DNA of 64,000 nt from Hirundichthys speculiger (taxonomy: Eukaryota; Chordata; Actinopteri; Beloniformes; Exocoetidae), in contig JAGFBZ010000673.1 in assembly GCA_018398805.1 (NCBI GenBank), positions 62,001 to 126,000 of the forward strand. The letters are read 5' to 3'. The notes under the pieces were generated by a model that had not been told where the DNA came from, did not search any database, and worked only from the letters and a program-made list of their open reading frames with translations. Below are positions 46,768 to 58,634 of the stretch, in pieces. The position numbers and the translations under genes were made by a program. Each line of letters begins with the position of its first letter. The first letter of the stretch is position 1.

Positions 46768-47180
46768 TGGGGGGTCCAACTGTTCCGGTCCGCACCCGAG
46801 TGCGATTACCATGTTGGCACCAGGCGAGACGAACTGCACCAAGCAGAAGGTGAACTCATTTTTAAGCAGACTAAAGCCTGTAGTTGTGAAAGCACTCATA
46901 ATGATAACAGATGGATACTGTATGTGGATACACCTGATCACCTATTTAGAGCAAGTTTCTAGAGTTTCACAGCACATCAAGTTACTAATTATTTCCTAAT
47001 TATCTAAACCTTCAGAGAAACTGAACTTAGCAAAAAAAAAAAATTCAAAGATTGCTGAAAGGTCTGTTTTAATACGGTGCGATGCAGACAACTGTTTTTG
47101 AGCTTTGAACCAATAATAAAGTACAGGGTTAAAGAGTACATTCACCCGAGCTGAAATTTTTTTAAATTTTTTTTAATCTA

Positions 47181-47230
47181 TCTAGTGATCTGAAAATAGT
47201 GATCACTAGTGATCTAGTGATCTGAAAATA
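47181..47230. repeat. Local duplication, 32-bp spacing
   Basis: The 18-mer tctagtgatctgaaaata occurs at 47181-47198 and again at 47213-47230, with related 'agtgatcactagtgatc' between. Confidence 0.85.
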
Positions 47231-50204
47231 TTTCAAATGCATGTGCTTTTCTTGCCCCTGTTCAAAGCAGTACGTTGCATAGCTCCTGTGCTGGTACTCA
47301 AGCCTGCTCCTCCAAATGCAAATCTATAGGCTCCACAGATCCACAGAAGATAAGTGCTTCACTCAACCTCTCTTCAAAGGAACTGAACCATCCATTAAAG
47401 AAGGTGAAGCAGTTCGCACCGACAGCTTTTGTATTCCCAGTCAGAAAGGATGCCCACATGGAGAGTTACAGTTTGGACCCCTGATCTTCCGAGGATAAAA
47501 AGTTATATACTAGCCGCTGGGGCAGCAGGTTACCAACAACGAATGGAGTTATGCACAGATGGAGTTTACAGCCACTTCTTTCCTCCTCCGGCTGACCTTT
47601 TGAACACTGAAGTGAATTAGAGAATCCTTTTTTTTTCTTGCAGACTTGACCTGCTGCCTGCACACAGACTCGGTGCCCTCGGTGCAGCTCTGTTTGGTCC
47701 ATTAGTTCCTGACAAATAAAACCACATACCATAATTGGGAAAGAAACTGGACTTGTCTGGATAAGCGCAGGGCTAACGGATAGACCGTCTTTGCACAACT
47801 AGTTGCTCTAACACAGAACCGCATCAGAACAGGAACTGAACTTTTTTTTTTTCTTTTAAATGAGCCTCTGCTGATATAAAGGGAGATGGATGATTCATTG
47901 AAAGAGAAGAAAGAAAAGGCTGTGCTCAGTCAGTTATTTCAGCATGTCATCTCTTTCTTAATCTTGTCCTTTATCTCTCTCTCTTGTTTTATCCTTGATG
48001 TACCTATCTACCGGTCCTTTCCTTGAGAAAAAATGTTATTTATAGCTAAGCTCGATCTTTATCTCCCCATCTCTGCTTCTGATGGCTCTGCTGCTTTCAT
48101 CCAGGAGAGCCTGCTGAGCTACTCCTCCAATGTTCTGTCATTTAGATTCACAGGATTCAGTATTTTCTCTTTATGCCACTGCGGTGTTCTCTTTTGCCAC
48201 GCTCTGTACAAGTTTCCTCTGTATTTTATATTTCTTTTTTTTCTCTTTGACATCATGAGGCTGTACTTAGTCCACTTATCTAGAGGGACTAGCCTCCCTG
48301 ACCCTCTTGCTTCTCCATTTTCTCCATGTCCATCTTTCGCTCTTTCTATTACCACCTTCTCTTTTGATTGAAACGGTGTGCGTGGTAGCTCAGAGAAAGA
48401 AAAAAGGAAATGGATAATGGCATGATATGTATTGAGTGAAAAACCTTGACAGTTTTTTCCATCCGTCCCATGGGCACTGAAGAATAAAAGATCATGGGCA
48501 TCCTTTCAGTACCCTTCTGTCCAAGCTGGCCTCTATTTTATTTAATGTGTGCGCCGCAAGCTTTTATAATGAACTTGATTACATTAGCTTCAAAACCCTT
48601 TCAAATCCTGCTGCAAATCTGGCTGATCTGATTTCTGCAGATAGACGATTTATTATACACATGAAATGGCAAAGCCAAATATTTATCTCTCTCATGTTGC
48701 ACTGCAGTACAGTTTGTAGAAAGCCGTGTGTGCATCTGTTTATATCGGTCTAAACAAGGCTCCTTACATGTGGCGGCGTGCTGCTCAAATTACATGAGGC
48801 ACCTTATTGTTTCCTGTTTTTACTGGATTATTGCTGTCATACTTGTCATGCCTATCAAATGTTCCAAACAAGATTTTATTTTTATTTTTATTTTGTGCAG
48901 TCTTGTTCTTGGTAAATAGGTTTTTTTTTCTCCACTCTTGACAGTGTCAGGTCAGGTGATTATTTGTCTCGGTAGGATGTTGCATGCGCAACACAATCTT
49001 TCATTAAGGAGCAACATTTATCTTTTTTTTTAATTGAGAAATCTTCTTTCTCTGTGCAGCTACCGCTAGTTATTCACATCGCGTTTCTATTTTAAGATAC
49101 TTGCAATGACATGTTGTGAGCTCAGGCTGCAAATCTCAAGGGATCCTATTACTCACACGCTCACCTCGATGCTCCTCAGGCTTTTCAGGCATCTTTGTCA
49201 GCTTGCAGAGGAGTCCTGCGGTTTTTCGCTGTATATGGGTCTCTCTGCTGGTCCCCAGGCTGTTCATCAGCGTTAAGTCACTGGTAGTTTGTCTCTGAAG
49301 CAGACGCTCTCTCTCTCCTGCAGCTCGTCGGTGATCCCTGACGAGCATCAGTGTTCGGCTGACAAAACGCATCTGAGATATTCATTAAATGGAGGTAGCT
49401 GTTGTTTATTGAAGTGGCACATCTAGTGTTTGCTGCTACGCTGTTACGTGACAGATGTTTATACGTACTAAATGTTGGTTTTAAAAAAAAAAAACAAAGC
49501 TGCGTTTCTCCTGGGGAGCGTGACCTTACTTCCATTGATCACACAGCCACAATAAAGGACCGTCAGGGGCCAGACCTAAGGTCCACACGATGCGTTTAGG
49601 CTTTGTTTTCTTTCAGGAAGGGTTACAATTGTGGAAGACTGTTTTGTTTTTATCATTTCCTGGGACTAACCATGTAATTTTGTCTAAATGGAGAAAAATT
49701 GTGTTGCTTTAGGAAGTCTTTAGTGGAAAAGGTTTGGTAAAGCGAGTATCACTGACATGAGCAAACCTGAGACTGTCAGATCAAGGCGGCAAGTTGGAGC
49801 CTCTAATTATTATCAAAAAAAAAAAAACAAAAACACTTTACTGTCCAGGCTTTTCACCTCTCGGCTACAAACCTTGAAGCCTGGACAAATTAATTTTCTC
49901 ATGACTGTGATCTTGCAAATCTCACGAGAATCCATCTGCTTTGCAGTGCAAGTGCATAAACGGGTAGTTAAAAGTGCACTGCAGGTGTCCAAAGAGAAAC
50001 TAAAGCCCTTTTAGATATGAGATACTTCATTAATCATTTAAAATGATGGCGCATTAGCGATGGATGCTTTTTTTTTTTTTTTTTTTTAAACTCCACCTGA
50101 GGATGTGATCTCCACAGTCACCGTTGACGGGGAAGTCACGCTGCTCACACTGAACTTTAAACTACAGTTTTTCCATTTTCCCCTTTATGTGTGTTCAAGG
50201 TTAG

Positions 50205-50430
50205 AAAATGTACCGTTTGGGGCTCTAGATAACTCAGCAGAGAGTAGGACCCCGTGCAGGGTGGCTTGCTATCTTTGTCCAGGCGTTACACATTCGGGCT
50301 CCAGCCTGTGACCCTGAGCTGCATGTCTTTCTCCATCTTTCTCCGGCCCTCTCTGCCCTGTTTACCTGTCAGCACACTGTAATAAATACCACTAGTGACA
50401 CAAAATCTTAAAAAAAAAAAAGAAAAAAAA
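50205..50430 (+). mobile_element. tRNA-derived SINE, copy 1
   Basis: Decayed tRNA head with a B-box-like 'cattcgggctcc' (50291-50302), a body rich in ctctctgccctg-type sequence, and a tail 'actagtgacacaaaatctta' followed by A-rich sequence. The tail closely matches the SINE at 54893-55095. Confidence 0.65.
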
Positions 50431-52184
50431 GCATGAATTGGGGAAATAATGTTCTCTGATCTCCTCTACATTAATGGATTAACTGGCATTAAGAAGCTGT
50501 GCTCACTTCCTAAGACAGGACCCGTGGAGGCTGAAGTCTAATAAGGCGATCAATGTTTTCACCTCAGTTGTCAGTAGTCTTTATGCTGTGGCTGATCGAT
50601 GGCTGCGAAGAGGGCTGCGTCTCAGATTTCTTCTCATTAAATGACTCGTATCTCTTAATCAAGTTGAATTTCATATGTGAAAGGGACAAATAATTGCTTT
50701 GGAATTTCGTCACTTGTAGTTAATGAGCGAAGACCTAAAAGCCCCAGGGGTTGTTTGTGAAAAGATGATTTTGTGTCTAATCTAATGAGTCTTTTTTCCT
50801 GTGTACAGTGTCTGTCATACTTGTTGTGCTGAAATAAGGCTGCTAATTTTCTTACATGACTAGTGGAGTGGCTAAATCCCCTGAGGGATGATCGATGCGT
50901 CTACGCTATTGACTTGTGTGTCTCATCTGGCCCCCTTCATTAAATCACTGCTTCTCATTCATCACCTCTGTCGCCACACACTGAATAATTTCATTATTAG
51001 TTGACACACAATGTTCCTGAAGGTGCGCGGTGGCGTCGTGCAGTTTTCCCAGCTGAACTGAAAGTCTTATAGTGATAACAAAATTACATGAACTTTTTTG
51101 TGGTTCTGCTCCTTTTAGTCGACCATTCAAAGCCTCTGAAAGCTGAACAGAAACTGAAGTGACCACCTCAAGACGAGACATTGATCAAAGACCTTCATGC
51201 ACCCATTAACCCCAGTGACCCCAGTGACTCTTTGTACCCTTGGGCCTTTTTTTTTGTAAGATTTTCTCCCCCCCCCTTTCGAAAATTTTATCAGTGCATC
51301 TTTTGTTTTTGTAAAATCAGCCCTTTGTAGGCAGCGATGAAGAAAGTTATCCATGTGGTTGTAACTGGAGCAGAATCAGTCCCGGGGTGCTCATGCACAC
51401 TGATTTTAGACCTCATTTACAAATTCACCTTTTAAAAAAAAAAAAAGCTTTGTGGGCTTTATAAGTCCCATGTTTGTTTCTGTGAATTAATATATGACGG
51501 AACATTTGATCCGCTGCTATTAAAGTCTGACTAACATTAAATGAGAAAACACTAACTTGCTTGTGTTTAGGCATAAATGCGATCAGGAGTTGCTCACATC
51601 TACGTGTCTGGGAGTATTTTGTCTATGCACAGTAAAAACAAATGGAAAATTGGTAAGGGGTTTTAGGGTCTCAGCTTTATTTATTTTATTTTTTATATTT
51701 TATTACATAAAGCGAACAAGGTGTGATTACTGAAATGTGGATTTTGGACCAATACTTGTGTGAAAAATGTGGCCCCCTTTCTGAGAAAAATCTGAGACCT
51801 TAAATCATAAGGATACAAAACCATTATTCTCACAGCAAATGGTCGTTCATAAAGTATCCAACAACACTGTTGCATCTGTATTTCTTATTCTGCCAGCAGC
51901 TCAGTGGAAAACTCTTCTGGTCAGAGTGGCAGTTAAATCCAAACCCAAAACCATTTCTCTTAAAACAAAAAAAAGTATAATACCACCATGAGTGTTGTTG
52001 AGGATCCACATACAAACCAAAGGTGGTCTCTGTCCGTCTGCTGTTCAAACAGTCTGGAAGATGAAATATTCCAATAAAACACATTTGCAAACCCCTTTCT
52101 TGGAGGAGTTCCAAAGCAGCGCTGGGTGAATGTTTTCTACATCTGACTGCTGAAAAAAAAAAAAACAATAAAAACGGTTCCTTG
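50431..52184. other. Non-coding intronic sequence
   Basis: No recognised feature beyond T- and A-rich runs. Confidence 0.4.
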
Positions 52185-52480
52185 AACAGACCTCATGGTG
52201 TCTGCCAATCAGAGGGTTGGTGGTTTGATTCCTAGAGCCCCGAGTGCACATCTCAGAATGTCCTTGGACATTACGCTGAACCCCACGTCGCCTCTGAAAC
52301 GCTCATCTGTGCTGGAGAGTCTATGATGGAAAAAGCACTAATTTCAGCCTGTTAAGTTTACACGGAGCTCTGCGTGTCTGCGTCTGTGAATGGGGTGGCT
52401 GTGGCATGTGATTTAAAAGCACTTTATGTTGCTACCAAGACCAGAAAAATACTACACAAATACAGTCCATTAACAATTTC
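52185..52480 (+). mobile_element. Dispersed SINE-like repeat
   Basis: Contains 'tgtctgccaatcagagggtt', a B-box-like ggtttgattcc (52222-52232), 'cacatctcagaatgtccttg', 'aatggggtggctgtggcatg', and a terminus 'acaaatacagtccattaaca'. These phrases appear in order in a repeat very common in fish genomes that ends in '...atataaatgcagtccattta'. Diverged copy. Confidence 0.65.
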
Positions 52481-54360
52481 AGCGTTTTCTGGAAATTAAC
52501 TCCTCAAACACCGGCACAAATAAAAACAACACGGGTGCAAAACCTGATCTTGACCCAATAGTCCTGCATAGAGGATGCATTTTATATTAGCTACAAACAA
52601 AAAAAAAGAGAAAAAATAACGTCACTGCTGCAACTGGATGCTGTTTGCAAATCTGCTCCTCGTGCTGCTTGTTCAGTCACAATAAAGGGCTTTAAAAAAA
52701 GGAGCCGGTGTCAGGTGCAGATGTTCGCTGGAAGTTGTGAGCCGTCAGCGCTCCTCTGTTGTAATTCAACCACAGGGACATGCTCTGTTCATATATGGAT
52801 TAATGAAAAGAACAAATAATTCATAAGTGAAATGATTTATCACACAGGAGAGCCAGAATATAAAATAAAAAAAATGATGATTTGAGAGCAGGTGACTGAA
52901 GAAGCATCGCGGAGGGGAAGAGACAGAAGACGTGTGATGGAAGAAAGGAATGTGGGGCAGGAGCATAAAAAACATGAAAGATTAAAGATATAAGGAAGGA
53001 AAAGTTCTGAAAATTAGAGAGAAGCCCATTCTGCAGATATGGAAGAAACACAAATCTGTAGAAATGAATCCCTAAATGTAATAAAGACAGATGGCATTTA
53101 AAAAAAAAAAAATAGGAGATCACAGATCCTCTGAAAATTGGCATGCTGGGACTGCTAGCCAGTACATATGTTGCCTGGAAGCCTCCTTATGAATTTTAAT
53201 TTGTATTTGCTCATTAACCAAGCTACCACATGACTTTGATAGAACTGAGATTCCTCAGGGGCAGCAGGCAGACAAGGAGGACCTTTGTTGTATGTGGGAA
53301 CAAAGAGGGCTGATGCAATTAGCCCATCCTGGTATTTAAACAATATTCTATGGATGTTTGTCCTGGGTTCAGTTTTTTTTTTTTAATTCCAATATTACTG
53401 TTGCTTACATGAAGGCTTACATATGTCCTCTGGGGCAATTTATGTGTACTACTTCTGAAATGACTTTATAAAATGTAATTTAATAAAGATTAAATAAAGA
53501 AAGAAATGAAAATTTGATTTAGTTAAAAAAAAAAAAATTGCCAGAATAAGAAATAAAGCAAAGCAAAAGACTTATTTGAAATCTCTCATGATTTTATTTT
53601 TATTTTCTATTTGTAGCTTATCCATTATTGATGGGTAACACAGAAAAACTTGGACAGAAACTCGACCAACGATTCAATATCTAAGGTGCTGAGACGCTCC
53701 TTCACAGTAACATGTCTGATGCTGACAAGCATTGCAGTACCGCCTGCTTTGAGTCTTGCTGCTCTGTCTCCTGTGTCTGTCTGCACTTTATGGCAGTCGG
53801 GATAGACGGGACCAGAAGGTAAAGTACGTTCCTGTCGTGAGGAAGCACATGGTGCTTCCCTAATAGTCCTGCAGTTTCTTCATCAACACACCGAGCTCTT
53901 CCGTTATATGAGCCAGTGACCTCACATTCTCCAACTGACCCCTAAGTCTCACCAGGAGCAGAAGCGCTGCAGTTTGGTCGCGCAGTGGTCTTGCTCTGTC
54001 CTCAGTGCGACCTTGGATCCCCGTTTCAGAACCGGAGCACTTTCAAGCGGTGTCTGGATTTGTGAGGTTACGAGTTTACCTGAAGGTTTCGAGATCATGT
54101 GAGAACTGCGCTGTAATCTGCTCATTTGAACGTGTATTTCTAGCCATGCCTTGTCCTTCCTGCTTAGATTGGTGGTCTCAAAATAAGGTTTTATCATTGA
54201 ACACAGGATACAATGAAATTTCACACAGTTAAATCAGCAGCAGTGTGCTAAAGCAAAGTGACTAATACAATAAATAACACCATATAAAACTAGAATAAAA
54301 TAAAGTACAACAGAAATAAAAATGAGGAAAAATAAATACATCTAAAACAGATATTACACA
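52481..54360. other. Non-coding intronic sequence
   Basis: AT-rich, with no exon or element recognised. Open frames at 52766-53144 (-) and 53949-54232 are unsupported. Confidence 0.4.
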
Positions 54361-54750
54361 ATCAATTCAATTCAACTTTATTTGCAATCTATTACAATAC
54401 AAACTGTCTATATGTGCTTTTCAGAGGCCCAGAATATGACCCCTGAGAAAAATATGAATAAATATTAGTCATATTATTAACATCAAGTTTAAAAAAAAAA
54501 AAAACGATGGCAAACAAAGAGAAAAAACTCCCCATAGTGGGATAAAAACCTTTTAATAGTGGCAACAGCACAAAAACTACAAGAATGATGGAGTCATGTT
54601 TATTATGAGATGCTCCTAATTAACAACTATGGACTGAGCTGAAAGAAGAATAGGAAAGGAGGGGAGAGAAGAGAGGTGAGGACACCGCTCAGCGGATCAT
54701 GTTGGTGTCCCCCTGCAGCGTGGGCCTATAGCAGCATAGCTAAATGCGTG
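54361..54750. repeat. Dispersed repeat beginning caattcaattcaactttatt
   Basis: Opens with caattcaattcaactttatt, the typical edge of a fish retroposon family. It continues with 'aaaaaactccccatagtggg' and a purine-rich segment 'aggaaaggaggggagagaag', an order I associate with that family. The right boundary is uncertain. Confidence 0.5.
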
Positions 54751-54892
54751 GATTAGTTTGTAGAAGTATAGTTAAATTAGTGATTTCACAGGAAGATGTG
54801 CTTTTTGACCTTTACAGTGAACCTTTACGTGGTTGAAATCTCTTCTAGAAACCCTCTAAATTATTTACACTGACCCGCCACACGTTGAATTA

Positions 54893-55095
54893 ATGCGGGC
54901 CGCCGGGTAGGTCATGGGTCTAAGCAGACGGCCCATGTAAGGAGCCACAGTCCTCCTGCAGCCGGTCGCAGGCTCGACTCCTGGCCCGTGACCCTTCGAT
55001 GCCTGTCTTCCATGTTCTTTCTCTGCCCCCATCTCCTGCCTCTCTCACTGTAAATAAAAGCCACTAGAGCCACAAAAATCTAAGGAAAAAAAAAA
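54893..55095 (+). mobile_element. tRNA-derived SINE, copy 2
   Basis: The head carries a B box ggctcgactcc (54971-54981), then 'cgatgcctgtcttccatgtt' and a C/T-rich body 'ctgcccccatctcctgcctc'. It ends 'taaataaaagccactagagc' and 'cacaaaaatctaagg' plus A10. The tail is shared with 50205-50430. This is a retroposed copy, not a functional tRNA gene. Confidence 0.8.
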
Positions 55096-55855
55096 CAATT
55101 AATAATCATGCACGATTCAGATCCTGCTTGTGGCTTTCTATTTTGAAAGTTGACCAGATTCACTGTCGTTCATGGGTCTGACTTCCTCCCAGATCGATCT
55201 GCTGTATATGTTTAAGGGTTGTTTTTGTTTTTTTTTTTTGCTCTTCATTTCCTGCCACATGTCCTCGCTGTGGTTTGCGTTCTGGGTTAGCATAATTAAT
55301 TTGGTTTTCCACCAAGCGCGAAGCCTCAGCGTTGCAAGCAAATTTTGTGAAACTTCACTTTGCGGTGTCATTTTACGTCATTTCGCTGCCTCGGAGAGAG
55401 GGTTGACCCCCGACCCAGTTGTTGCGCTTCATTCACAGCCTGATCCCTCCTCAGAGTTTCGTCTCAAGCCTTGCAACAGAACACTGTGTCTAATCCACAC
55501 CGCTATCAGATGTTGCAGCGATGTGTGAGCTGCTTGTTCAGCTTGTGTTGCAGCTAGTGATAAGAACTGGTCTCCGGTTTGTGAACGAGCAGAAGTGCCA
55601 CTGTAACGGTAATGGGGGAAAAAAAAAAAAAAAAAAGATTTGTGAAGCTTTTAGCAGTGCTTGCCTTGATGATAGTGCAGCTCTCGACACTTTCAATTCT
55701 GATAAAGAAAAGCCTGCTGGGAGTTTTTCTGTGCGTATCCCTGCAGAAATGTGCACCACCTGAACTCATGAAACCAAGACCTATTATTTAGTGGTTAAAT
55801 ATTATTTATGACTTGTGTGTGATCTATGCGTATGTGAATGTTTTGTTTTCCACAG
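55096..55855 (+). other. End of kcnq5 intron 1
   Basis: Non-coding sequence up to the acceptor ...gttttgttttccacag at 55855, a good polypyrimidine tract. Open frames at 55172-55763 on both strands are unsupported. Confidence 0.6.
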
Positions 55856-55946
55856 GTTCATCCTGGTGTTTGGATGTCTGGTTCTCTCCGTGTTTTCCAC
55901 CATCCCCGCTCATCAGGAATTCTCCTCGCACTGCCTGCTCATCCTG
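55856..55946 (+). CDS. kcnq5: Kv7 potassium channel, exon 2 (S1 to start of S2)
   Basis: A 91-bp exon, the conserved size of KCNQ exon 2. It starts on the third base of a codon and reads [15 protein letters not shown], then [15 protein letters not shown]. It covers most of transmembrane segment S1 and the extracellular S1-S2 loop. Acceptor ttttccacag and donor CTG|gtggga are canonical. The residues fit KCNQ4/KCNQ5 more than KCNQ1-3; downstream exons settle on KCNQ5. The channel is a tetrameric plasma-membrane voltage-gated K+ channel that carries M-type current in neurons and muscle. No exon 1 was found in the window, so it should lie upstream, more than 55 kb away. Confidence 0.95.
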
Positions 55947-56362
55947 GTGGGACTCATAATTAAACACACAAGCACGCAAATGTACAAAACCCCATTCTCA
56001 GACAAATGAGTTCATTAAATTGGCATGTGACTCTGAGAGCGATTATCTGGTTCATAATACATCATGTTACATGACAAGATTAATGGAAATGAATATGTGT
56101 TCATGATACATGGCTAAAGATTCATTCACTGAGTTAAAAATTCCTCCTTTGTGGCTCGGTGCCGCCTCATCTTTCTATACGTGCAGGTTGATTGTTTGAT
56201 GGACCAAGTTCAGTTTTGCACACTGGACATGCAGACATTCATGGGATGTGAGAACAGTTTGGTCCTTGCATTTTAGTAAATAGTCGGGAGGCACTTAGAG
56301 AGTTAAAACTGTCAGGGTTCTGGTTAGTGATGAAGGGATGTAGTCATTAAAAGTAAAGATAT
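55947..56362 (+). other. kcnq5 intron 2, left part
   Basis: Non-coding. The intron runs 55947-58507 and contains a large MITE (56363-57046), an AT-rich repeat (57424-57660), a SINE (57931-58091) and a GT tract at its 3' end. Confidence 0.7.
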
Positions 56363-57046
56363 TACCATATTGGCCCGAATATACTCTGATTATAAGACGA
56401 CCCCCCATTTTTCATTTTGGGAAAATAGAAATATGATAAAGACAATAAGGTTATTCATAAAACGACTTTTTATTGTACAATTACTATAGAAAAAAATCAT
56501 ACAGAGATAACATTCTGCTGTATTGTTAAACATTTTAATGATTTCATCTTTTTTAGGAAGTATGATACCATACTTAAGGTAAGGTACATGTCAGGTTTCC
56601 GTGTTATTTACGATCAAGGTATAGTATTATTTAATACATTTTATTCTTTTACAATCTGAGACTATGACTCAGTGAATCAGCAACAACCATGTAGTTCAGT
56701 AACTACATTAATGATGTCAACAACTGCATAACCATCAAAGTCGAGTTATATTCAATTTCAAGAGCAACAATAATTGGTAAAAAATTAAATTTTGGACTGT
56801 AACGAAACTTTCGAGCCCCTTTGTTCAGCGCGGTTGCGTGGTTCTTCCATTTAACATCAGATCCCACTGCATGCGTTCACTGTGATGCTCCATTCGCTTA
56901 CTGGTTACTTCAGTACCGACTCCATCTAGTGGCGCAGATGTGTAATGACAAGAGAAAAGTCTTGTCCTCGATTAAAAGGTGACCCCCATTTTTGAGAATA
57001 TGATTTCTAGAATAAAATATCGTCCTATATTTAGGCCAATATGGTA
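56363..57046. mobile_element. 684-bp MITE-like element with inverted ends
   Basis: The left end TACCATATTGGCCCGAATAT and the right end in reverse TACCATATTGGCCTAAATAT match at 18 of 20 bases. Insertion is compatible with a TA target. Just inside, a directly repeated block occurs: 'gaccccccatttttcat' (about 56399-56415) and 'gacccccatttttgag' (about 56982-56997). There is no transposase. The family looks like one widespread in vertebrates, but I cannot name it. Confidence 0.75.
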
Positions 57047-57423
57047 TGTGGTTCAGGATATGCACAGAAGACAGAAGCACAAGTTGCCGTATTAGAGTGA
57101 TGCTCTAGTCTGAAATAGAAATAGATGACATTCGGCAAAAGACTGCTAAAGTTGTGTGATGTTGCACGTCGTCTTCACGTCTTCTTATTAACAACTTTTA
57201 AGTACCGTAATTCCAAATTTAGTCTGAACTGCCACGTTGGGATTTTTTTTTTTTTTTTTCATTTCAACAAACTTCTGAGCTACCATCCGACAATCCTTGT
57301 AAAGAGGATTTAGCTGCTTTGGAAGTATCGGGAAAAGACGCAGCAAAGACACTGATCCAAAGTGAATGTGTGGAATATCCGATCTGAAACCATTCGAAGC
57401 CCGTCACAGTAAACATCTGCTAA

Positions 57424-57660
57424 TGTTTTTCCATCTTGACCTTTACACTGAAAAAAATATCCGTGAACTTGACAGTAAAAAACTAATATCCCAACAGTAA
57501 ATGACTGTAAAGTGTGAAAAGGAAAAATACAATATTTTTTACATTTAATTACTGTAAAAATAAAAATATGGCCAAACAATATTTTTTTTACATCTATTTT
57601 CGTAAAAAAAATACATTCAAACCTTGTTAAATAACATTACACCGTATTTATTACAGTGAT
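57424..57660. repeat. AT-rich repeat with acagtaaa/tactgtaa motifs
   Basis: Multiple copies of cagtaaa, actgtaaa and aatatttttta-c in both orientations, with 'tttacactgaaaa' near the left edge and 'ttattacagtgat' at the right. This resembles a common fish MITE type. Ends and target duplication could not be fixed. Confidence 0.45.
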
Positions 57661-57930
57661 ATCGACTTAACTCTCATTAAATGCTGGTGGCACCGGGAGG
57701 CGTAAGAACTTCAACATAGTCAAACAGTCTTTGCATTTCCTCCCGTTTGACGTGTCATAAAGCGCAGCAACGTTAAAGGGATTTCTGGGTCTCCTGCTGT
57801 ACTTTGCTGCTGTTACTTGCGAGTTGTCAAATGTTTCGCTTGTCAAAAGGCAGCGCAGGTGTCGCACAGTCAGGACTGTACATTACACGCGTCAACATGA
57901 CTGCACTGAAACACGTGTTCCTCAAAGCAG

Positions 57931-58091
57931 GTGTTAGGCTCAGTGGTAGAGCTCTTGCCCACCACGTGGGAGGTGCGGGTTTGATTCCCGGCTGCATCGG
58001 GAAGAGGACATCTGGTGTAGAGCTTGTGACAAATCAATCATGCAGATCACGCCGCTGTGGCGACCTCGAATGGGAAAAGCTGAAATGAAAG
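57931..58091 (+). mobile_element. tRNA-derived SINE in kcnq5 intron 2
   Basis: A box taggctcagtggtagagc (57935-57952) and B box ggtttgattcc (57978-57988) at tRNA-like spacing. The non-tRNA part ends 'ctgtggcgacctcgaatggg' and 'aaaagctgaaatgaaag', the tail style of a common fish SINE, followed by (GTTT)n at 58091-58109. The cloverleaf is incomplete, so this is not a tRNA gene. Confidence 0.85.
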
Positions 58092-58478
58092 TTTGTTTGT
58101 TTGTTTTTCCCACAGAAGTTAATCAGCAGGTGTTAATTAATTTAAAACATTAGAGCTGAGCCACTGCTAATGAAATTTATATTTACATAGCAATACACAA
58201 GCAGAAATAGCTGCAGTATCGATCCCTCTGTTCTGCTGAGGAGCCAGTTAGTCAAACCAGTGAACCAGGAAGTGTAATAACTCCGGCAACAAGCACACAT
58301 CAGTGAAATACAGCCTTCATTAATGTTATTCATTACACCTGTCCTTTTCCCACTATGACCAATCAATGATTTAATTTAATGACAATAAAGCACACATTAT
58401 TTTCGAGTATAATAATGGTAAGTACAGGATATTTTGTTCTGCGCATTCGCCTCACCAACAGCTGCAGCATTTAAATGA

Positions 58479-58500
58479 GTGTGTGTGTGTGTGTGTGTGT
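58479..58500 (+). promoter_or_regulatory. (GT)11 tract abutting the exon 3 acceptor
   Basis: Eleven GT units run directly into cctgcag, the acceptor of exon 3, and take the place of a polypyrimidine tract. In the RNA this is a (UG)11 run 8 bases from the splice site. UG repeats are known binding sites for TDP-43 and CELF proteins, and in CFTR a (TG)m(T)n tract before an acceptor governs exon skipping. An effect here is inferred. Confidence 0.5.
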
Positions 58501-58507
58501 CCTGCAG

Positions 58508-58634
58508 GAGTTTGTGATGATTGTCGTGTTTGGCCTGGAGTACATCATCAGGATATGGAGCGCTGGCTGCTGCTGCCGCTACCGAGGCTGGCAGGGACGC
58601 CTCCGCTTTGCCAGGAAGCCCTTCTGTGTCATAG
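58508..58634 (+). CDS. kcnq5: Kv7 potassium channel, exon 3 (S2 to start of S3)
   Basis: 127 bp, the conserved KCNQ exon 3 size. It reads [20 protein letters not shown], then [22 protein letters not shown] and one base of the next codon. It covers S2 and the basic S2-S3 loop ([11 protein letters not shown]), a region that contacts PIP2 and calmodulin in Kv7 channels. [11 protein letters not shown] is closest to KCNQ5 ([11 protein letters not shown]); KCNQ4 has LEYIVRVW. Donor ATAG|gtatat is followed at once by a (CTAT)n run. The acceptor is unusual because a (GT)11 run precedes it. Confidence 0.97.

Larger units (their letters stand above)
45906..50204. other. Non-coding intronic stretch with small hairpins
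   Basis: Apart from the hairpins and tandem duplication listed separately, no exon, RNA gene or transposon was recognised. T-rich tracts occur near 47630, 47843, 48903 and 50070-50086. Confidence 0.4.

Noticed and set aside
1..55855. Search for kcnq5 exon 1 (VQNYLYNVLERPRGW-type sequence)
   Set aside because: No frame encoding the conserved end of exon 1 was found on +, so exon 1 is placed outside the window.
57931..58003. Possible tRNA gene from A and B boxes
   Set aside because: A SINE tail follows directly and the cloverleaf is incomplete; it is a retroposed SINE head.
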